Assembly (NCBI GenBank): GCA_905178155.1
Contig: CAJINV010000001.1
Span: 220,344 to 284,343, forward strand
DNA length: 64,000 bases
Reading direction: 5' to 3'
Source: Amoebophrya sp. A120
Taxonomy: Eukaryota > Sar > Dinophyceae > Syndiniales > Amoebophryaceae
Position numbers and translations under genes: made by a program. Shown here piece after piece: positions 53,525-63,059 of the stretch. Each line of letters opens with the position of its first letter. Within the stretch, counting starts at the first letter, position 1. The notes beneath the pieces are model-generated. The model saw only the letters and a program-made list of their open reading frames with translations, ran no database searches and was not told the origin of the DNA.

Positions 53525-56500
53525 CTGCTCGTCCACGTGCTGTTCCCACAATTCCATGCTTCGCGCAAACCGCTCCGCCGTGTTGCTGAAAGTCCCATGG
53601 AGCGACAAAACCCGGGGGCAGTCGGCTTCTTCGAACCGCTGCCAGGACTGCAGCTTGGTGTTCAAATCCAAACAGGGGTGGAGGACGGAAAACTGAAACA
53701 GCGTGTCCAGGGACTTTATGCAGTTTTCCTTCAGCTCCGGATCCGTGTCGGCCAGGGAAGAATTGACCACGTCGGTGAAGACTTTCACGATGTTGAGCTC
53801 ATTTGCAAGGAACACCCGTCGCTCGAGGTACGTCTTGTCGATCAACCGGGCTAACGCTAACGCGCACTCCCGTTGGCAGGTCGTGTCCGAGCTGAGAATA
53901 CCCTGGACCGCGTCCCGGAGAATGCAGATGCCGGTGTAGTGGATTTTCCTTAGGGAACTATTGCTTTGATTATCTTGACCTTGTTGACCAGGTGATAAAT
54001 TATTCGCCGGAGTCATGTTGGCGTTTTCAACATCTTCGTTCGACAAACTGGCACTGTTCGTGTTGTCCGCCCCTCCGCCGGCGCTCTTGCTGCCGCTCCG
54101 CGAAGCCGCGCGTATCTGTTCCTGGAAGTCGGCAAGGTCCGGGTGGAGAGGAAGTGGCGCAGACGCCCCATTAGAAGTACCCTGTTGCCCCGATTGAGGT
54201 TGTCCTCCTGCTGCAGTGCCGTAGACGAGTGCTGGCTGGGATGAAGTAGGAGATGCCCCTCCGCCTCCGCCCAGGATCATCTTACTATCTGTACTACCGG
54301 TAGTTGTTCCTGTGGGTGATTTTCTCAGCGGCCCGGTCACCAACTGCAGGCCCGCGTTCGGCGGATCCAAAACCAGCTCCCAGAACTTCTCGGAATACCG
54401 GCTGCTGGCGACGTTGGCGAGGAGATACGCGCACTCTCGTTTGTGCTGCAGCAACTTCTTCTCGCTGTATCCTTCGGGTCCCATCGCAAACTCGAACCCG
54501 TCCTCCACATGCGTGTACTGCTCCCGCGATGTTCGATTCCTCGTGGTCCCATTCTGCTGCTGCAGTCGCAGGGCCTGGCGTTCCCGCTTCCGCAAAAGGT
54601 GCAGAAGTTCCTCTAACTTCCTACCCTCCGGGAATTTCAGAAAAGCCAGGAAGGCGGGGAACAGAGAGCGCGACCGCAGGGTTGCGCCAACCACGGCCGG
54701 GTCCTTGCAGGACGTGAGTGCGCCGAGGATCTTGCTCACCACCCACCGGTTTTTCATGGACCGGAAGAAGTGCACAAGCAAGGCGTCCACCAACGGATTG
54801 GACCGGGAGGACGAGCTAGTGGATAACTTGGATGACCTCTGTCTCACGTTTTTATTTGCGCCTAAGCTTGGTGATCCACCGTCCTGTGGTCCACCATTTG
54901 TATTATTTGATGCGTCGAGCACTTCTATCTCGATATCGTCTTCGCCCTCGTCGTCCTCGAAAATCAATTCGTCGTGGTCTACGTGGTTGAAGACCGTGTA
55001 GTCGATCGCAGGCCGCGTCAACGCGAAGGATCCCGCCCCCGCGCCCAGCATCTTGGTGATGAAGCTGGCCCTCTCTCCCGCAGACAGAAACGCGCGGCAC
55101 GCCTGCAGCGTCTCCTGCTGCAGATCCTCCCTCGTAGTTCGGGTTTTGTTATTAACAACTACCGGAGTAGAAGATGAAGCTCCTGCTGCACCTGCTGCAC
55201 CGCCCAACATGGAGGCGCTTGGTTGAAGATTCGCACTCTGTGTGTCTATCGTGCAACCCATATGGTCATCCGCACTCGTTTCCGCAGATTGCACCAAGTA
55301 GCACAAGCCCCACAGTGCCTCGTAGCTGATCTTCTCGTCCAGGTCCTGCAACAGGGCATCGGCAAACACGCTGTAGGCCGGGGCGACCAGACTCAGCCTC
55401 GGCTTGGGCTTCCCGCGGCACAAGTTGCCCATGGTCCACATCAGGTTTTGCACGCAGTCCAACTTCTTCGCCGCCACCCAGGACAGCGCCGGGAGGTGCA
55501 GATACAGCTCCTGCAGCAAGCCGATCGCGCCTTGGTGGAGCAGCAGATCCCGGTATTCGGGCCCGTCGCCGGCGACGTTCCCGATCGCCCACACGGACTG
55601 GACGCACACCCGCGGATCCAGCGCGGACCGGGATTGCAACACCTGCAGAAAGCCGGCCAGACCGCCGTTCTGCACCACCGCGGCAGTTTGCTCCTGCGTC
55701 CCGCTCGCGATGTTGGTCAGCGCCCAGCAGAGCTCGAACCGGAGGTTCGCTTCCTCGATCTCCATCATCAGAGTCACCTATCAAATGTAAAAATGTCTGG
55801 GTCTGGAAGATTCCGGGATTTGTGATGCATATTTTGTATGATCCATGACTCATGTAATGCATGATCTAGCATCACGGATTTTTAGAGGGCTTCCTGATGC
55901 CTATTCCGCATGAGACATGGCCTCTCCGCGTAACACAAACTGGACCCCTGTTGCTGGTCACGCAATACAGATTTTTTTGGAATCCAAAGTCAGCATGACA
56001 AGTTGCACTTTTCCAGACCCAGACATTTTTACAATCCATATCACCAAAGATCTTACCATCCCGGCGTCGATGCACTCCTGTATGGGCGGGCTCACCTCCC
56101 GCGCGAGCCGCTTCCTCGTTTCCTGCACGGTGGCCACGACGATCGGAACCTGCTCGAGGATCAGCGACGGGCTCGTGTCTGCGGGGTTTACGCGCCGAAT
56201 CACGAACAATTGCTCATCAACGAAAAATTCTTCTTTCGGTTGATCAGTAGTGCTATCGTTCATATTAGCGCTGTTGTGGTTCGCTGTTGTACTAGTCCCT
56301 GCTCCAACATCGCTGTCAATGTGGTCGGTACCGCTCCCGTTGGTTGTTGTGGAGGAAGTACCGCGGAGCTGCTGCTGAAAGGCGCAAGAGTTGGCGGCCA
56401 CGTGGAGAATGCGGGAGAGCTCGAGCATGGACGCGGTGCGGCAGTAGAGCATACACTCCTCGACGGAGTTGTGCACGCGGTACAGCTTTGCGAGCGGAAG

Positions 56501-57511
56501 CTCTTGGTGGGCATTCGCGGCGCTTCTGGCGGTGGGGGAGGTGGCTTTTTTGAAGATATTCTGTTCCTCGTCCTCGTGGTCGTCCAAATCGCTCCCGCTT
56601 TGGTCCATGCTGTCAATGATGTCCTCAGTCGCCAGAATCTCCACGGAAGGCGACCCGAGTCCGCGCCCGCGACGCGTTTGCGCGGCCATGTGCATTGCGG
56701 GGGAGGCGAGCGGAGTGCCAACCTGTTGTGTTGCTGGGCTAACAAGTTGTTGGCCGCTCCCACCTATTTCGCTGTTTTGCGACATGCGTGACTCGTCAGC
56801 ATTGCTCAACATCTCTGACGAACCTGGTGACGAGTCCATTTGATGTTCTGCAGCGGAGTCTCGCACGTCCCGCAGCACCAGCTCTTGCTCCTCCCGATCC
56901 ACAAGCAGGTTTGCCCGCAACAGCTCCTGCATCCGCTGATTGGCAGCTTCGATTTCATCCCCATTGTTCAACACTGTACCTGTGCCAGTGGTAATATAAT
57001 TACTGTTGAGAAATAAACCTAAACCACCTGTCGTGGTGCCAGTGGTCGCGTTGGAATTCGAATTAATATTCTGCACGACGATCTTTCGCTTCTGTTCCAG
57101 TCTCTCGTGCTTGTCCGCTTTGCGCAGGATCACGTCATTCTGGTACCGCTTCGCCCGCTCCTCGTCCGGGTCGATGCCCGACTTTATGACTTGCAAAAAT
57201 GTCTGGGTCTGGAAGATTGGAACTTGTCATGCTGAGTCTGGATCATGCAAAAATTTGTGTTGCATGATTGCCAAAAGATGTCAGCTTTTGACCAGGTTGA
57301 CAGGGAGTTTCTCATGCAGGATAGGAATGATAGACATCTCACAGCATCTCTCATGCTAGGTGCTGCATGCCAGGCCTCATGGGTCATGGAAAACCTGCAT
57401 CACAAATCTTGCATTCTTCCAGACCCAGACATTTTTACATTTGATAGACTTGTACTGGGCACGACGACGCGAACGGAACTCCCGCACGGCATGGTCGTCG
57501 GCTCCCTCCAT
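52439..57511 (-). CDS. Importin subunit alpha (karyopherin alpha), greatly enlarged
   Basis: Adaptor that binds nuclear localisation signals and importin beta. Exons 57447-57511, 56041-57184, 53519-55778, 52439-53359; about 1460 residues against roughly 530 in usual importin alpha. Residues 1-60 form an importin-beta-binding domain split by an introner: MEGADDHAVREFRSRRRAQY, then KSGIDPDEERAKRYQNDVIL and ADKHERLEQKRKIV. A long Asn/Ser/Gln-rich spacer follows, then ECIDAGMVRSLVTLMMEIEE and armadillo repeats with typical motifs (FELCWALTNIASGTQEQTAA, CVQSVWAIGNVAGDGPEYRD, QNLMWTMGNLCRGKPKPRLS, ISYEALWGLCYLVQ). Further helical repeats (LRDAVQGILSSDTTCQRECA, LKENCIKSLDTLFQFSVLHP) are separated by low-complexity inserts. 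The last exon is a Ser/Asn-rich tail ending ENISMMNF. Three introners rejoin in frame. The start is the first ATG before the basic domain. Confidence 0.93.
53360..53518. mobile_element. Introner, family T, TSD ggacat
   Basis: Ends tgcaaaagtatcgcactcgc and ctagtacgatgcttttgtaa. TSD ggacat at 53354-53359 and 53519-53524. Excision joins QHVDEQM to SGWNNYND in frame in importin alpha. Confidence 0.95.
55779..56040 (-). mobile_element. Introner, family G, reverse orientation, TSD tcacc
   Basis: Ends gtaaaaatgtctgggtctgg and ccagacccagacatttttac. TSD tcacc at 55774-55778 and 56041-56045. Excision joins GMVRSLV to TLMMEIEEA in frame at the start of the armadillo repeats. Confidence 0.96.
57185..57446 (+). 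mobile_element. Introner, family G, forward orientation, TSD gactt
   Basis: Ends gcaaaaatgtctgggtctgg and ccagacccagacatttttac. TSD gactt at 57180-57184 and 57447-57451. Excision joins RRRAQYKS to GIDPDEERA, restoring the importin-beta-binding domain. Confidence 0.96.
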
Positions 57512-58663
57512 TTAATACGCCGTGGTTTTCGACCGCTCTCCGTCACGCGTCGCGTCGCTTCGGAAAATGAAAAGGCGTAGTTCCCAGGTTGGACGAATAC
57601 TTAACTTTGTTACATGAAGGAAAATGAGAATGTGTTAGGAAGGTTAAAAACACAATGCGCACGGCTAGTCCTAGTGCGTAGAATGATATGACTACAGGTG
57701 GTTCACTACAAGCAACGGACTCATCATGCTAGCATCTCGTGTCCGTCAGAACAACGCCGGTGCATGAGAGCCACGCTTGGAGGGTTATGAATGTGATCTG
57801 GAAACGAAAAGTCTCGAATTTTGCGATGAACGAATACAATGGGAAAAGGTGGGAAATAAAAGGGACGATATATGTGGTTGGGGAATAAATTAGTACAGGT
57901 CAATGAGCTAAGGGGTACTTAACTCACCAGTGGATGCTCTTGTAGCCCTGCAGATAATTTTGCAATGTAAACAACTCGTTTTTATGTTGCTAGACGAGCA
58001 AACGACCTAGTGAAAGAACGTTTACAGCTTGGCAGCCTGTGCGCACGAGGAAGCACGATGTAGTTTCTTCTGTGTTTATTTCCGCTTCTTCACGATAAGG
58101 AACGATATCAATGCACCAAAAGAACGTGCGATGGCACCGAGATTGTTGAAGGCACAAAATCTTTGCCTTTCGCTTTCCTTCTATGTCGTGGTGAACGATA
58201 AACCGAATTGAGAAAAACTGAGGCATAAACAACCGAGGTTCGCGAAAGTCAAGCTCAATTCTCTTTTGGATTGCGTTTGCGGTTTTTTTTTTTTTACGAA
58301 CACAAAGTAGGCTACACCACCTCTACAGCAACATTAGTATCACTAGCCGTGTTTCTATCTTTGGACGCTCGGTGAAACAGACCTTGCTATTGCTGATTTT
58401 GTTTGAAACAGCCGTACTTAGTGCCAAAATGTCCACTACTCGTTTTCTAGCTGTATTTTTGGGTTGTTGTTTGTTACAAACTCGATTTCAGTACAAACGT
58501 AAGTCAAAGGCTTTTGCAGCTCCGATATTACAAGTGTTGTTTAAGCTCTTGCTCTTCCGGCACACGAACCATACGTGTCAAATCTTACAAGTTCGATTTT
58601 ACTCAATTTTTCTAGGGACACCAAATTCTACACGCGGCTGAAATCTTATTTGGTTTTTGACAA
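57512..58663. other. Intergenic, nothing recognised
   Basis: Upstream of importin alpha. AT-rich with a T run near 58285. No protein-like frame on either strand. Confidence 0.5.
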
Positions 58664-59650
58664 CTACCGCTTTAGATCGTATTTGGCCATGAGGCGGTGA
58701 AACTTTATTTGACCGAGATCCTTGCTCGCGGTTTTGCTTGTTCGCTTCGAAGACGACGACTCGAATGGCCCGCTTATTCCTTTCCCGCCTCCAAGAGATG
58801 TATCGCTGGGTCTCTCAAGGTCCTGCTTTCGTAGTACCTGGCTACGCGACGTATTGTTATTTTCGGAAAGAAGATTTGCACCGTTCCATAGCCTCGTGGA
58901 TGTAGTTTGCCGCGGAGTGTAGTTGGTCGTCGTGCTACTTCCCTGCTCTACTACTCCTGCGATTTGATTGCGTTTTTGCTGTTTGTGGTTGTTCCCAATC
59001 CCAGTTGATGAAGAAGCCGATGCAGCTGCCACCTCGAAAATCGACCGAAGAAAGGATTTTCTTGGTTTGTTTTGCTGTCTCTCGTCAACATCTACTAGAG
59101 TCAACGGTTGATCTTGCGCGATCACTTCTGCCGCTTGCTCGTCAGGTGTAGTATCGCCACTAGCACATTTTGCAGGAGGGTCCGAATCCACCAAAACCAC
59201 GCCCCGGTCATCTGCAAGCAGCGTTGGTCGTGGAACAGGCTTTATCATTTTTACCTCGTCCATCTTTTTACTCCCAGTCCTCGACACGCCGAATACCGCG
59301 CACGACCGTGGCGTCGCGACGGAGAGACAAATGACCTCGCCTGGCTGATGTCCACCGACCGCATCAGATACGTTTGATTTCCTTCGCGCGGCTCCGACTG
59401 CGCCCCTCCCTGGCTCGTCTTCAAGAAGGAAAATGATGTCGCTTCCTCCGGGCGCGGACGAAGCCAGTTCTTGCGGGATGTTGTTGTTCCCGGAGCCAGC
59501 CTCTCGAAGCGGCCGCAACTCAGAGGGAGCAGCAGACGATGCAGCTCGAACCCGAGGCGTTCTGGCTTTGGAGCTACCTCGAGCCGTTGTGGTACATCCT
59601 TGCTCGCCCGGTATCGCAGCTGTGAGACAGGTTAAAAAGGAAAGTTGCAT
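58664..59650 (-). CDS. Predicted secreted low-complexity protein
   Basis: One open frame of 328 codons. The start MQLSFLTCLTAAIPGEQGC looks like a signal peptide. The rest is rich in Ser, Thr, Gly, Arg and Gln, with EVICLSVATPRSCAVFGVSR and KPRKSFLRSIFEVAAASASS as the only more structured parts and a basic tail (KFHRLMAKYDLKR). No domain recognised and no introner. In a parasite such a protein could be exported; that is speculation. It is the last gene before the repeat-rich end. Confidence 0.5.
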   Translation of the reverse strand: MQLSFLTCLTAAIPGEQGCTTTARGSSKARTPRVRAASSAAPSELRPLREAGSGNNNIPQELASSAPGGSDIIFLLEDEPGRGAVGAARRKSNVSDAVGGHQPGEVICLSVATPRSCAVFGVSRTGSKKMDEVKMIKPVPRPTLLADDRGVVLVDSDPPAKCASGDTTPDEQAAEVIAQDQPLTLVDVDERQQNKPRKSFLRSIFEVAAASASSSTGIGNNHKQQKRNQIAGVVEQGSSTTTNYTPRQTTSTRLWNGANLLSENNNTSRSQVLRKQDLERPSDTSLGGGKGISGPFESSSSKRTSKTASKDLGQIKFHRLMAKYDLKR

Positions 59651-59754
59651 ACCTACTATAAGTGCAAGATCGGTTCACTTCAAGGTTGAGAATGTTCATT
59701 TTGATTTTTTACGAAGACCCAATGCGATAATTAACTACTATTAATGATGATTAA

Positions 59755-60065
59755 GATCATTGAGGGGTCGTTGAGGGGTCTTCGACCCCCCGAAGGGGGT
59801 TCATTGACCCCCCTTGGGTACCCCTTCGTTTTTCGAGGCCCCCCGAAGGCCCCTCGAAGGCCCCCCGAAGGGGCTCCGTTGACCCCCCCCTTCGGGGGTT
59901 CATTGAACCCCCTTCGGGGGGCCTCCGGCGTAGTAAATTTCGGTTTTTCTCGAGGTGCCCCTTCGGGGGGCCTTCGGGGGGCCTTCGATCAAGGGCCTCC
60001 GGGGGGCCTTCGGGGGGCCTTCGGGGGGCCTCCGGGGGGTCTTCGGACTGGGGGCCTTCGAATGG
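59755..60065. repeat. C/G-rich palindromic array of CCCCGAAGG type
   Basis: Many copies of ccccgaagg and its complement ccttcgggg, in both orientations and with G/C runs of up to eight, spread over about 300 bp. Frames across it read as Pro/Glu/Gly/Arg repeats and are not taken as genes. Strong local hairpins are expected. Confidence 0.85.
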
Positions 60066-61129
60066 CCTTGGACGGACGCCGTCAAGCGACGCCAAGAAGG
60101 TTGGTTTGCAATGCGCGCGGGATCTTCGTCTTTCTTTACGATGGCGCTGCGCGCCTCGCACTTGCTTGGGGCCGAAACAACGGCAACACCCGAAGCACCC
60201 ACGGCGCCACGCCCTTCGGCGGGTTGTTCGGCCAAGCCAAAGGCTTTTTTCTTATGCGGGTGGGGCCGCTGCGGTCTCAAATGCGGGCGGCGCCGCCATG
60301 GTTTCTTTCGTTTAGTTTTTGGTGCGGGCGGCGCCGCTTTTCTTTCGTCTGTAAGTAAGAACCAATCCACGCGGCGCGCGCCGCGTGGGAAAAAGTATAT
60401 ACATCACTCAGGTCCGAAGCAATTGCTTTCAAATCAAAGCGCATGGCTCGCAGCCCTCTGACGGAATGATTAGCCAGAAAACTTCCCCGAAGGCTTTCGA
60501 GGCGTGGCAGCGCGGGAATTTCGCAAACGCGCCGCGCGTGCGCGCATGGGTCACAAGTGGCCTGCCTTCTGTCTGGAAAAGTTTTTGAGAAACAAGGGGC
60601 CTGCCTTCCGTTTCTCATTTTGGAAATCACTGGAAAGCTTTCATTCTGGGGGCCACTGACTTCTCATTTCTGGAAAGATTTCACTTTGGAAAAGTGCAAC
60701 ACTTCTGAAAAGTTTGTTTTCATTTTGGAAAAGTGAGGAGTCGCTGACTTCTCCTTCCGTTTCTCGATGGTCTTCGAAAAACGGAGTGAGAGGTCAGTGA
60801 CTTCTCAAATTTGAAAAATTCTCACTCTGGAATCGGAGGCGCGTTCACTCTTCCCAGAGTGAGAATTTTGGAAACGTGCGAAGTCAGTGACTTTTCGCTC
60901 CGTTTCGCGAAGGTCTTCGAGCTCCCGAGGCCCAGAATCCCGAGGGAAGTGCGCGAAGCATCTAGACGCGAACGATACCCAGTCAGGCTCTTTTCACACG
61001 GCGAAAAGCGTCCGACTGGCACAGCGCCGGCACCTCTGCTGAAAAGGTTGCGCTTTCGCTTGGCGTCAGCCGGAACCCCATCACGGGCCGGGCGCAGTTT
61101 GAGTCAACGTTGGAGCCTTTTGCTTTTGT
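60066..61129. other. Repeat-flank sequence without a gene
   Basis: G+C and codon texture differ from the gene region. From about 60580 to 60860 the phrases tggaaaagt, cactgacttctca and ttctcattttgg recur irregularly. No protein-like frame. Confidence 0.5.
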
Positions 61130-61455
61130 TTAAACAACGCAAAGTTAACAAAACCTTCAGAAGAAAGCTTCAGAAGGTTTTGAAAGCATAATCTTCCGAA
61201 GCTCTTCAGGAAGATTTTTCGACCTTCAGAAGGTCAAAAAAAGCTGCGTCATTTTTTTCGCGTTTTTTGAGAAAAAGTGGCAACTTTCGTTTTCCACCTT
61301 CAGAAGGTTTGGAAAAAACGACCTTCAGAAGGCCAAAACCTTCAAGAAGGTCAAGAATTATTTTTGGCGAACCTTCAGAAGGTTTTTTGGTTCAAAAATC
61401 TTCTGAAGGTTACAACGCACCTATTGAAGGTATGAGTCTTCTGAAGGTTTTCAAA
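61130..61455. repeat. ACCTTCAGAAGGT palindrome cluster
   Basis: The self-complementary ccttcagaagg or close variants (cttcaagaagg, ccttctgaagg-like) occur about a dozen times, spaced 15-40 bases apart, for example near 61180, 61222, 61300, 61321, 61340 and 61373. The short symmetric unit could form many small cruciforms. Confidence 0.8.
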
Positions 61456-61539
61456 AAAGGCGAAATTTGTGCAATTCAGGACCTGACTCCGTGTTCAGTT
61501 TTAGCGACCGCGAAGAGCGTCGCCACAAAGGCCCAGGGT

Positions 61540-61765
61540 CAGCGCTGGAATGTGTGCGCTTGGATTTGGGCGCAGGCTGTGCAGATGTTCGTTGCGCGCG
61601 TTCCCGTGGCCAACCCCGCCGCCTACATACAAGCCAGCGCTTTGAGCCGCAGCAGCCGCCTACAGTCCAGCGCTCCGAGCCACGCAAGAAGTGTCCAGAG
61701 CGGGCGCTGGAATGTAGGCGGCCGGATTTGCGCGCAAGCAAGCTGCGCGGCTGTTTGTTTTGCGA
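61540..61765. repeat. Two diverged units of the GCCGCCTAC hairpin repeat
   Basis: Contains gccgcctaca, cagcgctccgagcc, agcgggcgctggaatgtag and gcggctgtttg, matching units of the large array at 63060-64000. One unit is incomplete. Confidence 0.75.
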
Positions 61766-62299
61766 TCAGGCAGACAGGCCCGGGCGACCTTTTCTTCTAA
61801 TTGGATTCTGATTCTTGGCTAATTTGAGTACTAAAAAACACGAAGGGGCGACCCTCGGCGAGCCCACCTGAAACGACAGGCGCCCAAAGTCCGAGTGATG
61901 GGCTAAGCATGTTGATGGCAATACATGCGCCCGGCAAAAGAAACACAACCAAGGACACCTTCCGGATGTGGGTCTGCCTGCGCCCAAGCAGCGAAATTGG
62001 CACACGCTGTCCCGACGACCGGGACATGGGATCGACACCACGAAAACATGGCCCCCCGACCTCGAGCATCATCGCCCAGCCAACCTGACCACCCCCAAGC
62101 ACTCAAAAAACGGACCGGAGAGGACATCGCGTGCGCCGAACCCGGGCGAGGAGAACACAGAAGGGAAATCCGAAACAGGAGACAACGAAGCCGGCTAATT
62201 TGCGAATCGGAAAAGGCAGAAAAGCTGGCTGATTGGTGTCTAAAACAACTCCCGGAACGCCCTCCGGAACCTGGCGGACCCCCGAAAAAACCCTTGCTA
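61766..62299. other. No gene seen
   Basis: Mixed composition, frames on both strands without domain-like sequence. Confidence 0.45.
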
Positions 62300-62545
62300 A
62301 TTTGTAGTCTAATTTTTTTGCCCCCCTGTTCTAATTGGTGGTCTAACTTGCGTCTAATTTGCAGAACCCCAAGGCCCCAGACCCTGTCTAATTTGCAGAA
62401 CTACGCAAAAAACAAGTGCGATTTTGCCTATGCCCGAGATATAAGCGAAATCACACACGAAATTCCCACCCGATGCAAATTAGCCAACCAATTAGCCAAC
62501 CAATTAGCAACAAATTAGGTACCAATTAGCCAGGGCATTTTTCGG
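62300..62545. repeat. AATTTGCAGAAC / AATTAGCCAACC short repeats
   Basis: Words such as ctaatttgcagaac (near 62353 and 62387) and attagccaaccaattagcca (near 62480-62520) recur. This is an AT-rich island within GC-rich surroundings. Confidence 0.65.
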
Positions 62546-63059
62546 GTCCAGAATTGGGTCCGAAACAGATTAGCGGCGGTGTAGAATTTCAAATTAGGAT
62601 TTTCCGGGAGGTGTTTTAGCAAGCAAAAGCGGGCCTTCTTCCCGAGGCCCCGCCGATTCTTCCAAGAAGAGAATACCGGACGGCCGCCCCAGGAAAAGGT
62701 GGAGAACACATACCAAAGGCATGAACCCCTGTCGCCCCGGCCCCGGAATCAGGGCGCGGGCCCCACGCGGCAGAGGGCACTACACACAGACCGAAGTCCG
62801 GGAACCCTGGCGCCCTCCCGAGAGGAATGACAAAACGGCAAAGGCCCCAAATGCGAAGCCTGGCTGCACCTCGGGCCCGGTGCGGATGCACAGAGAGATG
62901 CGGCGGGCCCCCGATTGTCGACGCGCCACACCTTCCGGGGCGTTCCCGGTACCCACAAAACACACACAAAGACCGGCGCCACGCCATTGCCCCGGGGGCG
63001 GCCAAACGCGGCCCCCCTGTTGCCAACAAGACACCCATCAAGCTCCCCAATTAGCCCAC
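62546..63059. other. GC-rich, no gene seen
   Basis: Several long frames overlap on both strands, as expected in GC-rich DNA with few stop codons. None resembles a known domain. Confidence 0.45.

Noticed and set aside
1968-57446. Introners as ordinary MITE-like transposons damaging genes
   Set aside because: Removing each element with one TSD copy restores conserved protein sequence in the pyrophosphatase, importin alpha and others, which argues that they are spliced and tolerated, although a DNA-transposon origin is still possible.
59744-60461. Long plus-strand frames reading as Pro/Glu/Gly/Arg repeats
   Set aside because: They follow directly from the CCCCGAAGG array, with a matching set on the other strand; no non-repeat domain is attached.
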